Positions 7,716 to 13,494 of a stretch of 13,494 nucleotides of DNA are shown here, in pieces (position 1 is the first letter of the stretch; every line of letters starts with the position of its first letter). The DNA comes from JAQUVS01 sp964389735 (GTDB taxonomy: Bacteria > Bacillota_I > Bacilli_A > RF39 > UBA660). Both the position numbers and the translations under genes were made by a program. The stretch spans positions 1-13,494 of the forward strand of contig CAYMEJ010000024.1 in the NCBI GenBank assembly GCA_964389735.1, in the 5' to 3' direction. Below the pieces are notes generated by a model, which did no database searches, was not told the origin of the DNA, and saw only the letters and a program-made list of their open reading frames with translations.

Positions 7716-7747
7716 TAAAAAAAAGAAAAGTAGCTTATTCAGCTACT
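7716..7747 (-). terminator. Intrinsic terminator containing the stop codon of the PH-like gene
   Basis: AGTAGCT (7729-7735) pairs with AGCTACT (7741-7747) around a five-base loop, followed on the minus strand by TTTTCTTTTTTTT. The last Glu codon and most of the TAA stop (7735-7737) lie in the loop. Confidence 0.85.
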
Positions 7748-8184
7748 GTTGATCTCTGTGCATATTTTTTCTTTTCTTTCATCATATATTCAGAAATATT
7801 AGTTTCTATTTCTGGCAATGCAGCTTTATCAATGTTTGATAAAGTTACTATTTCTTTTACAGTATCAATTTGGATTTTACCCCAAAACACTCCTGCTAAA
7901 ACTTTTAAATCATTAAATAAATCTGGTGTGATTGCATCTAAGAAATATCCAAATACTACTCTTTTTCTTCCTACTAGTAATCTTTTATTTGTTAAGACAA
8001 CTACCCCTGTAGAAAATAAATCATAAAATCTGTCATTTTTTTGTGCAACAAAAGCATATAATACCTTTTCTCCAGGATTTAAATGTTTTTGGACTATTTT
8101 AGAATTTTTTCTTAGTCTCCATGCTACTGTCATGGGATATTTCTTTTTAAATTCTTTTACTTTCTCGTATACATTATTTTCCAT
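7735..8184 (-). CDS. Bacterial PH-like domain protein, 149 residues
   Basis: A small soluble protein with a PH-like core at about residues 37-115. The run L-N-P-G-E-K-V-L-Y-A-F-V-A-Q-K, the strand V-V-V-L-T-N-K-R-L-L-V-G and the later segment I-D-T-V-K-E-I-V match the pattern of bacterial PH domains, in which 'LTNKRLL' is the most recognisable strand. A basic N-terminus (K-E-F-K-K-K-Y-P) and a charged C-terminal helix flank it. No membrane segment is seen. The ATG at 8184 has AGGTGTG two bases upstream. The gene follows the thioredoxin-fold gene by 18 bp with no terminator between them, so they are probably co-transcribed. Bacterial PH domains are often membrane- or stress-linked, but no specific role can be stated. 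Confidence 0.8.
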   Translation of the reverse strand: MENNVYEKVKEFKKKYPMTVAWRLRKNSKIVQKHLNPGEKVLYAFVAQKNDRFYDLFSTGVVVLTNKRLLVGRKRVVFGYFLDAITPDLFNDLKVLAGVFWGKIQIDTVKEIVTLSNIDKAALPEIETNISEYMMKEKKKYAQRSTVAE

Positions 8185-8202
8185 TTCACACCTACTTATT
8201 TA

Positions 8203-8901
8203 TTAATCGTTATTTTTTATTATTCCATTGCTTTCTAATAATTCAACTAAATCTGATCTTCCTCTTGCACCTGATTCAAATGATGATACTTTTTTATTAC
8301 TTACTGTTACAAATGATGGTGTTCCAATTCCGTTAGGTTGTTCAGTTTGATCTAATAATGTTGAATAATTGTCATCTGTTACTGTTGTTAAATCTAAATA
8401 TGGTACATCAATTTCTGGATACATATAAAGTACATCTTGTAATATTGGTTTTTGGTATGAACACCAACTACATGTTGCACTTCCTATAAATATAACAGTT
8501 TTCTTGTCTCCATTATATAAATCCATATATTCATCCCAAGTAATTGTATGAATATTTTTCATTTTATTTGTATCTAATACTTGTCCATCTTCTAATAATG
8601 GATTGTCTTTTAAACTACTTTCATCTACTACAGTATTATCTTTCTTTTCTGTTGTAGTTTTATCTTTACTTACTACTTCACTAACAAAGAAAAGTCCTCC
8701 AATAACAATTATTATTGCCATTACTATTAATGCAATATTTTTTATATTATCTGTTTTGTTACTTTTTTCTATATTTTCTTTCTTTTCAATTTTCTTTGTA
8801 GTAACTTCTTTTACTACTTCCTTTTTAGCAACTGTTTTTGCTGCTGTTTTTTTTGCTGGTGCTTTAGTTGTTTTCTTTTTTGTTTCAGTTTCCTTTTTCA
8901 T
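8203..8901 (-). CDS. Membrane-anchored thioredoxin-fold protein with Lys-rich cytoplasmic tail
   Basis: A 232-residue protein with three parts. Residues 1-53 are almost entirely Lys, Thr, Ala, Val and Glu with P-A-K-K and A-K-K repeats resembling histone H1 tails. Residues 55-73 form one membrane helix. The rest is an outward thioredoxin-like domain with the redox motif CSWC (C144-C147) after a strand V-I-F-I-G and a cis-Pro motif G-T-P-S (P195). Topology should be N-terminus in, domain out. CxxC domains of this kind reduce or form disulfides in exported proteins. The ATG at 8901 has AGGAGGT four bases upstream. A promoter lies in the 3' end of the upstream nuclease gene, and a PH-like gene follows 18 bp downstream. 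The secreted nuclease upstream has two Cys in its mature part and is a possible client. Confidence 0.87.
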   Translation of the reverse strand: MKKETETKKKTTKAPAKKTAAKTVAKKEVVKEVTTKKIEKKENIEKSNKTDNIKNIALIVMAIIIVIGGLFFVSEVVSKDKTTTEKKDNTVVDESSLKDNPLLEDGQVLDTNKMKNIHTITWDEYMDLYNGDKKTVIFIGSATCSWCSYQKPILQDVLYMYPEIDVPYLDLTTVTDDNYSTLLDQTEQPNGIGTPSFVTVSNKKVSSFESGARGRSDLVELLESNGIIKNND

Positions 8902-8929
8902 ATTTACCTCCTAGTTTCTCACCAAATTA

Positions 8930-8959
8930 ATTATAGCACATTTTTTATTGCATTTACAA
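8930..8959 (-). promoter_or_regulatory. Promoter of the thioredoxin-fold gene inside the nuclease 3' end
   Basis: On the minus strand TTGTAA (8954-8959) is followed by an 18-bp spacer ending in TGC and a perfect TATAAT (8930-8935), so it has an extended -10. It overlaps the last nuclease codons and stop, allowing the downstream pair of genes to be transcribed independently. Confidence 0.7.
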
Positions 8960-9596
8960 TTATATTTAATATGCTGTTAATAATTTCAATTATTATATCT
9001 ATGATAATTTTAAAAATACTTTTACTTACTTTTTTTGCTAATTTATCTAAAGTTTTCTTTTCATCTTTTGTTAAGACTTCTTCAGTTGTTTCTTTGCTAT
9101 TTTCTATTGATTCTTGTGAATGTACTCCTATTTGTTTACTCTTTGCTAATTGTTCCTTTTCTTGTAATACATTAGTATATTTATAATTACCATATAAGTA
9201 TGCTACATTTGCTAATCCTTTTTCTATTAATTGTTCTTGTAATAAAAAATTATCTACAAATATCCAAACTAATAATCTATTATATTTATCGGTTTTATCA
9301 CTATTTGCATCATATTCTAATTCTATACTTGTTGCATTTTTTAGTGCCCTACATGTATAATTACTTGCTTCTTTACCAAAAGGTTCTTCTCCTATTTTAG
9401 GATGTACTGTTTCTGGTGTATCTATTGCTAAAAATCTTGCTATATATACTTTACCATCATCTAATTTAAATTTAGCTGTATCACCATCTACACATTTTTC
9501 TAATGTAACTTCAAATTTATTATTTTTTGCAAAGACTGTAATTGGTGATATAAATACACATATTGCTAGTATTATAGATATTATTTTATTTTTCAT
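8931..9596 (-). CDS. Secreted thermonuclease (staphylococcal nuclease family) with hydrophobic C-terminal helix
   Basis: A 221-residue calcium-dependent type nuclease that would degrade DNA and RNA outside the cell. A signal peptide spans residues 1-23 with likely cleavage after V-F-A. The SNase fold follows (about 27-160) with all catalytic residues: D39 in VDGDT, R54, D59-T60 and E62 in A-I-D-T-P-E-T, and R107 in D-K-Y-N-R, matching D21, R35, D40-T41, E43 and R87 of the S. aureus enzyme. A charged linker leads to a very Ile-rich amphipathic helix at 191-221, absent from the staphylococcal protein, which may hold it to the membrane. C35 and C82 could form a disulfide. The ribosome site is weak (GAGAAGTG). 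The promoter at 9622-9650 and lack of a downstream terminator suggest readthrough into the thioredoxin-fold gene. Confidence 0.92.
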   Translation of the reverse strand: MKNKIISIILAICVFISPITVFAKNNKFEVTLEKCVDGDTAKFKLDDGKVYIARFLAIDTPETVHPKIGEEPFGKEASNYTCRALKNATSIELEYDANSDKTDKYNRLLVWIFVDNFLLQEQLIEKGLANVAYLYGNYKYTNVLQEKEQLAKSKQIGVHSQESIENSKETTEEVLTKDEKKTLDKLAKKVSKSIFKIIIDIIIEIINSILNIIVNAIKNVL

Positions 9597-9621
9597 TTAC
9601 TACACTTCTCTATCTTTAGTA

Positions 9622-9650
9622 ATTATATCTTTTTTTATAAAAAATGTCGA
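9622..9650 (-). promoter_or_regulatory. Promoter of the thermonuclease gene
   Basis: On the minus strand -35 TCGACA (9645-9650) is followed after 17 bp of A/T runs by a perfect -10 TATAAT (9622-9627). It lies in the 108-bp divergent spacer (9597-9704). I could not find a comparably good promoter in that spacer for the plus-strand operon; a TAATAT at 9668-9673 has only a poor -35. Confidence 0.75.
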
Positions 9651-9704
9651 ATTAAATCTTTAATAATTAATATATTTTTTAATAGTATTTAATGAGGGAT
9701 AAAT

Positions 9705-10616
9705 ATGAGAAAAATTAAAATAGGAATACCTAAAGCACTTTTATATTACAAGTATAAAGATTTATGGATTAATTTTTTTGATTTACTTGGATGTGATTTA
9801 ATTATTAGTCCTAATACAAATAAAGAGATATTAAATAATGGTATTAAATATAGTAATGATGAAACTTGCTTATCTATGAAGATATTTTTAGGACATGTTA
9901 ATTATTTAAAAGATAAATGTGATTATGTTCTTGTACCTAGAATTAATTGCTTAGTTAAAGATGAAAAATTATGCACTAATTTTTCTTGTTTATATGATTT
10001 AGTAAAGAATACTTTTAATGTTAATTTATTAAATTATAATATTGATGTTGAAAAATCTGAAACAGAAAAATATGCTTTTACTACTATGGGTATGAATTTA
10101 GGATTTAGTTATAGGAACTCATTACAAGCGTATAAGTTTGCTAAATTGGAAGAAAATTTATTACAAGAAAAAAGAATAAGTAAACAAGAAAATGAATTAC
10201 TAAATAGTAATAAATTGAAAATATTATTAGTTGGTCATCCCTACAATTTGTATGATGAGTTTGTGGGTAAAATAATTACTAATTATTTAAATAAAGAAAA
10301 TATTACCATTATTTATTCTGATTTATATCATAGTAAAAATAACGAAAGCAAAGAAATATCTAGTAGTTGTTATTGGACTTATCAAAAAGAAATTATGAGT
10401 TCAATAGTTCATTATAAAGATAAAGTAGATGGTATTATTAATATTACTACTTTTCCTTGTGGACCAGATAGTTTATGTAATGAAATGATTAATAGGAAAA
10501 TAGATTTGCCTATTCTTAATATTATTCTTGATACTTCTGATAATGATACTGGTATTAATACTAGATTAGAAAGTTTTATAGATATATTAAAAGAAAGGAT
10601 TAAAGTTAATGAATAA
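9705..10616 (+). CDS. DUF2229/COG3580-like protein, acyl-CoA dehydratase activase-related
   Basis: A 303-residue soluble protein of the DUF2229 type. The N-terminal signature is clear: G-I-P-K-A-L-L-Y-Y-K-Y (7-17), an L-W-x-x-F-F block, S-P-N-T-N-K-E-I (35-42), D-E-T-C (52-55), a G-H-V-x-x-L segment and V-P-R-I-N-C (77-82). The second half has a G-H-P-Y-N-L-Y-D segment (177-184) and F-P-C-G-P-D-S-L-C (250-258). Nine Cys (30, 55, 72, 82, 90, 95, 222, 252, 258) make iron-sulfur binding likely. In many anaerobes this domain is part of a very large protein together with a COG1924 ATPase and a COG3581 domain; here it is a separate gene. The ATG has GAGGG six bases upstream. It is the first gene of a three-gene operon and overlaps the next by 8 bp. 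Confidence 0.85.
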   Translation: MRKIKIGIPKALLYYKYKDLWINFFDLLGCDLIISPNTNKEILNNGIKYSNDETCLSMKIFLGHVNYLKDKCDYVLVPRINCLVKDEKLCTNFSCLYDLVKNTFNVNLLNYNIDVEKSETEKYAFTTMGMNLGFSYRNSLQAYKFAKLEENLLQEKRISKQENELLNSNKLKILLVGHPYNLYDEFVGKIITNYLNKENITIIYSDLYHSKNNESKEISSSCYWTYQKEIMSSIVHYKDKVDGIINITTFPCGPDSLCNEMINRKIDLPILNIILDTSDNDTGINTRLESFIDILKERIKVNE

Positions 10617-11679
10617 TAAAGTAATTAGTTTTCCTCATTTAGGAGATTACGCTGTCCCAGTATCATTTTTATTAAATAAATTAACTAATTGTATTATTAA
10701 ACAAGCTCCACCAATTACTAAAAATACTATTGAATTAGGCAGTAAATATTCACCTGACTTTGTATGTATTCCTTTTAAATATAACTTAGGAAATTTTATT
10801 GAAAGTTTAGAAATAAATAAAGCAGATATTTTAATACAAGCTGGTGGTGGTTGTAGATATGGTTATTATGCTGAAGTACAAGAAACTATATTAAAAGATT
10901 TAGGATATAATTTTAAATTTTATAATATTACAAATACAGATCATATTACTATTAAATATCTTTATCATATATTTAAAGAATTAAATAATAAATTATCTTT
11001 TATTAAGTTCTTTTATTATTTTATTTTAACTATGTTAATGATTATTTTTATGGATAAATTAGATAATTATATTAGATTAAATATTGGTTTCGAAATAGAA
11101 AAAAATAGTTTTATTAATATGAAATCAGAATATTTAAATAAATTTAGTAAATCTAAAAATATTAGTTCTTTAATTATAAATTATTTAAAATATAAAAAGA
11201 GATTAAGAAAAATTAAAATTAATAAAAATGACGATTGTATCAAAGTTGGTATTATTGGTGAATTATATACTTCCATGGAACCTTTTTCTAATTATTATTT
11301 TGAAATGGAACTTGCTCGTATGAATATTCAAGTTAAGAGATTTACTAATCTTACATATTTATTATTAATTAAAAAATTTATGAAAAAGAAAATGTTAAAT
11401 GAGGTTGAAGAATATTGTATTTATTCATTGGGTGCTGATGGTCTTGATAATGTTTATAGAAGTAAATGGTTAATAAATAATGGTTATGATGGTATTATTC
11501 ATATTAAGCCATTTGGATGCACTCCTGAAATTGGTGCTATACCTATTATTCAAAATGTATGTAAGGACTATTCTATGCCTATTATTTTCTTTTCGTTTGA
11601 TAATCAAACGAGTGATGATGGTATTAAAACTAGATTAGAAGCTTTTTACGATATGATTAATTTTAGGAGGAAAAAATAA
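10609..11679 (+). CDS. COG3581-like protein, putative 2-hydroxyacyl-CoA dehydratase-related Fe-S component
   Basis: A 356-residue protein of the COG3581 group, the usual partner of DUF2229. Recognisable blocks are F-P-H-L-G-D-Y near the start, F-V-C-I-P-F-K-Y-N-L-G (51-61), I-Q-A-G-G-G-C-R-Y-G-Y-Y-A-E (76-89), V-G-I-I-G-E-L-Y near 213-220, and H-I-K-P-F-G-C-T-P-E-I-G (298-309). Cys53, Cys82 and Cys304 sit inside these blocks and are the likely cluster ligands; Cys28, 210, 270 and 318 are others. A hydrophobic stretch (131-148) in the middle is probably a buried helix, not a membrane anchor. The ATG overlaps the upstream gene and has AAAGGA ten bases before it. The stop shares its last base with the start of the activase gene. 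No substrate can be deduced. Confidence 0.85.
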   Translation: MNNKVISFPHLGDYAVPVSFLLNKLTNCIIKQAPPITKNTIELGSKYSPDFVCIPFKYNLGNFIESLEINKADILIQAGGGCRYGYYAEVQETILKDLGYNFKFYNITNTDHITIKYLYHIFKELNNKLSFIKFFYYFILTMLMIIFMDKLDNYIRLNIGFEIEKNSFINMKSEYLNKFSKSKNISSLIINYLKYKKRLRKIKINKNDDCIKVGIIGELYTSMEPFSNYYFEMELARMNIQVKRFTNLTYLLLIKKFMKKKMLNEVEEYCIYSLGADGLDNVYRSKWLINNGYDGIIHIKPFGCTPEIGAIPIIQNVCKDYSMPIIFFSFDNQTSDDGIKTRLEAFYDMINFRRKK

Positions 11680-12626
11680 TGGATTGTTATATGGGAATAG
11701 ATATTGGTAGTATTTCTACTAAGGGTGTTATTATAGATAATAATTTAAATATTATTGCAAGTAACTATATTTTAACTAATGGAAATCCAGTTGAAGCTAG
11801 TAAAACACTTATAAATAATTTAAAAAATAAAATAGATATAAATAAAATTAATATTGTTGGTATTGGTACTACTGGTTCTGCTAGAAGACTTGTTGGTACT
11901 ATGCTTGGTGCTAATGTTATAAAAAATGAAATAACTGCTCATGCAGTTGGAACTATTACTTTATATCCTGATGTTAAAACTATTTTAGAAATTGGTGGAC
12001 AGGATTCTAAAATTATTTTAATAAATAATGGTATTGTTACTGATTATGCAATGAATACTTTATGTGCCGCTGGTACTGGTGCATTTTTATCCAGCCAAGC
12101 TAATAGATTAAATATTCCAGTTGAAGAATTCGGTAATATTGCTCTTACTTCAAAGAACCCTACTTCTATTGCAGCTAGATGCACAGTTTTTGCAGAAAGC
12201 GATTTAGTTCATAAGGCTCAAATGGGGTATAAAAAAAATGATATTGTTGCAGGTTTATGTAAAAGTGTTGTACTTAATTATTTAAATAATGTTGGTAAAA
12301 ATAAAAAAATATTATCTCCTATTATATTTCAAGGTGGTGTTAGTAAAAATATAGGTGTAAAAAAGGCATTTGAAGATATTTTAGAAAAAGATGTTATTGT
12401 TGACAAAAATGGTCACTTAATGGGAGCATATGGTATAGCAATATTAGCAAAAAAAGATAACAATAAAATTAGTTTTAATTTTTCTATAACAGAAGATAAG
12501 TTTGAAACCAAGGGATTAGAATGTCAAAAATGTCCTAATCATTGTTCAATTATTTATGTTAAAAAAAATAAGCAATTAATAGATAGTTGGGGTAATCGTT
12601 GTGAAAATGGTAATTTAAGAAAATAA
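11679..12626 (+). CDS. COG1924 ATPase: BadF/HgdC-type acyl-CoA dehydratase activase with Cys-rich tail
   Basis: A 315-residue ASKHA-fold ATPase. Motifs in order are G-I-D-I-G-S-I-S-T-K (6-15), G-T-T-G-S-A-R-R (63-70), E-I-G-G-Q-D-S-K (104-111), N-T-L-C-A-A-G-T-G-A-F-L (126-137), A-R-C-T-V-F-A-E-S (166-174) and G-G-V-S-K-N (219-224). C129 and C168 correspond to the two Cys that, in the HgdC homodimer, hold one [4Fe-4S] cluster between the subunits. ATP hydrolysis there drives transfer of low-potential electrons to the partner dehydratase. Beyond the usual length of about 260 residues, a tail carries C282, C285, C289 and C308, a possible second metal site. An AGGAGG lies eight bases before the ATG, which overlaps the upstream stop by one base (TAATG). 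It presumably energises the two Cys-rich proteins encoded just upstream. Confidence 0.92.
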   Translation: MDCYMGIDIGSISTKGVIIDNNLNIIASNYILTNGNPVEASKTLINNLKNKIDINKINIVGIGTTGSARRLVGTMLGANVIKNEITAHAVGTITLYPDVKTILEIGGQDSKIILINNGIVTDYAMNTLCAAGTGAFLSSQANRLNIPVEEFGNIALTSKNPTSIAARCTVFAESDLVHKAQMGYKKNDIVAGLCKSVVLNYLNNVGKNKKILSPIIFQGGVSKNIGVKKAFEDILEKDVIVDKNGHLMGAYGIAILAKKDNNKISFNFSITEDKFETKGLECQKCPNHCSIIYVKKNKQLIDSWGNRCENGNLRK

Positions 12627-12653
12627 AAAAAGTACAAAAGTACTTTTTATTTT
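12627..12653. terminator. Bidirectional intrinsic terminator between convergent genes
   Basis: AAAAAGTAC (12627-12635) pairs with GTACTTTTT (12640-12648) around a four-base loop. T-rich sequence follows on the plus strand (ATTTTTAG) and the mirror A-tract gives a U-tract on the minus strand. It starts directly after the activase stop and ends at the stop of the convergent gene, so it can serve both. Confidence 0.85.
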
Positions 12654-13494
12654 TAGTAGAAAGTTAATTTTAAATCTGTACAATATGATGCTGTATATAA
12701 ATATATATAATATGATGAGTATCCACTTAAGTCACATTCACCACTTGAATTAAAATAATTTTTTATGCTAGTACCAGTTAACGGATTTGACAATGATCCA
12801 CTAGTTGAAGCTGTTATTCTTAATGAATATCCAAATCCTCCACTAATAGAAAGTGATTTTAATGTATTTGGTGCAAAAGTCATTACTCCTGAACCACTTT
12901 CCATAGCTTGAAATTTTGGTATTGTAATTGTTTTACCACTTTCTGTTTTTCCACTATTGTATCCTGCCGTATATGCACCTTCTGTACTTATTGTTCCTCC
13001 TGAATAATATCCTGGTGTTATTGTTTTATTTTCTGATGATGTTGGATTCCAATTTAATAATCCATTATTTGGCATTGTTCCTATTATTTCAGTTCCTTTT
13101 ACTACTGCCTTTTTTGTATCTAATATTTCTGATGCTTTTGCATCTCCTTTTTCTTGTAATTCTTTTAATTGATTTTTTAAATTATCTACCATTTCTTGGG
13201 ATACTAATTTTATTGTGTCATATGATTTTGTTTCTTCATTATATTCACATGTTCCTTCTCCAAACTTTGCTTCTTTATCGTTTATGTTTTTTACTGCATA
13301 CCATGTATCTCTTTGGAAACATGCGATTATTTCTCCATCTCCAAATACTTTTATTGTTCCTTTATCTGGTTTTCCTTTTAAATCTAATTTCTCATTTGTT
13401 GTTGTTTTACATTCTTTTGTTGTACACGTAAAGTCTAACGAATTACTTGTATTATTTGCTGCTTCATTTGAGTAATAAAGATTTGCTGCATCTA
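12653..13494 (-). CDS. Pilin-like surface protein with tail-fibre-like C-terminal region (N-terminus beyond window)
   Basis: The reading frame is open to the right edge, giving 279 visible residues; a Met at 13192 has no ribosome site and open frame above it, so it is internal. The first 100 visible residues resemble the globular part of Firmicute type IV pilin-like proteins: A-A-N-L-Y-Y-S-N-E-A-A near the start, a Cys pair in T-C-T-T-K-E-C, then L-D-L-K-G-K-P-D-K-G-T-I-K-V and G-E-I. A short helix (L-K-N-Q-L-K-E-L-Q-E-K) leads to T-K-K-A-V-V-K-G-T-E-I-I-G-T-M-P-N-N-G and G-Y-Y-S-G-G-T, a pattern familiar from phage tail fibres and bacterial surface proteins. A Ser/Gly/Thr/Tyr-rich beta domain with two Cys ends the protein. 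The expected N-terminal prepilin helix lies outside the window, so the pilin assignment is inferred. It shares the bidirectional terminator with the activase operon. Confidence 0.6.
   Translation of the reverse strand, partial: DAANLYYSNEAANNTSNSLDFTCTTKECKTTTNEKLDLKGKPDKGTIKVFGDGEIIACFQRDTWYAVKNINDKEAKFGEGTCEYNEETKSYDTIKLVSQEMVDNLKNQLKELQEKGDAKASEILDTKKAVVKGTEIIGTMPNNGLLNWNPTSSENKTITPGYYSGGTISTEGAYTAGYNSGKTESGKTITIPKFQAMESGSGVMTFAPNTLKSLSISGGFGYSLRITASTSGSLSNPLTGTSIKNYFNSSGECDLSGYSSYYIYLYTASYCTDLKLTFY

Noticed and set aside
8603..8914. Plus-strand open frame opposite the thioredoxin-fold gene
   Set aside because: It mirrors the Lys-rich tail and membrane helix as Phe/Val/Ser-rich sequence and lacks a start signal.
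8931..9596. Lipoprotein signal in the nuclease leader (L-A-I-C at residues 10-13)
   Set aside because: The residue before Cys is Ile instead of Gly, Ala or Ser, and a normal V-F-A cleavage site follows the hydrophobic core.
9651..9704. Inverted repeats and a plus-strand promoter upstream of the activase operon
   Set aside because: The ATTAAAT/ATTTAAT pair and the TAATAT box are what AT-rich DNA yields by chance, and no acceptable -35 accompanies the box.
12653..13192. A 179-residue protein starting at the Met at 13192
   Set aside because: The frame stays open for 100 more codons to the window edge with protein-like composition, and no ribosome site precedes this Met.
12928..13431. Long plus-strand open frame opposite the pilin-like gene
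   Set aside because: Its product is nearly all Leu, Phe, Tyr and Ile, as expected for an antisense shadow of a Lys/Glu/Asn/Thr-rich gene, and it has no ribosome site.
1..13494. Mycoplasma-type code with TGA as tryptophan
   Set aside because: Every gene reads through with TGG as Trp and ends in TAA or TAG. Absence of TGA stops in so few genes at this base composition is not evidence.
1..13494. CRISPR arrays, tRNA or rRNA genes, insertion sequences, att sites
   Set aside because: I saw no regularly spaced repeats, cloverleaf-like GC-rich segments, transposase genes or flanking direct repeats; the tail-fibre-like motif is confined to one surface-protein gene and does not indicate a prophage.

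Overview
This window comes from a very AT-rich bacterial genome with closely packed genes. The gene families (MarR-controlled heterodimeric ABC exporter, LysM proteins without signal peptide, thermonuclease, BadF/HgdC-type activase with DUF2229/COG3581 partners) and the strong AGGAGG-type ribosome binding sites suggest a low-GC Firmicutes/Bacilli or Mycoplasmatota-like anaerobe, plausibly from the gut. That assignment is inference. All but one of the stop codons seen are TAA, one is TAG, and no in-frame TGA forces an alternative code.

Bases 1-9596 are all read on the minus strand. From high to low coordinates they hold: a secreted thermonuclease; a membrane-anchored thioredoxin-fold protein with a histone-like Lys/Thr/Ala tail; a small PH-like protein; an unrecognised membrane-anchored protein of 416 residues; a three-LysM protein; an unrecognised charged protein of 285 residues; a short-chain dehydrogenase; and a MarR regulator followed by two ABC exporter half-transporters, the second cut by the window edge. 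The MarR operon has a near-consensus promoter whose spacer holds a perfect 12-bp palindrome, a likely autoregulatory operator. The two ABC subunits show the asymmetry expected of a heterodimer with one degenerate ATP site.

Bases 9705-12626 are a tight plus-strand operon of three overlapping genes: DUF2229/COG3580-like, COG3581-like and a COG1924 (BadF/HgdC-type) ATPase. Together they look like a split version of the large acyl-CoA dehydratase activase-related fusion proteins of anaerobes. The ATPase would inject low-potential electrons into a cysteine-rich partner whose substrate is unknown. No classical 2-hydroxyacyl-CoA dehydratase subunits lie in the window, so this is the best candidate for an uncharacterised system.

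A bidirectional terminator separates that operon from a convergent minus-strand gene that runs off the right edge. It reads as a pilin-like surface protein with a phage-tail-fibre-like C-terminal region. A structural theme is that several minus-strand genes have their stop codon inside the terminator hairpin, so the last codons form the 5' arm of the stem.
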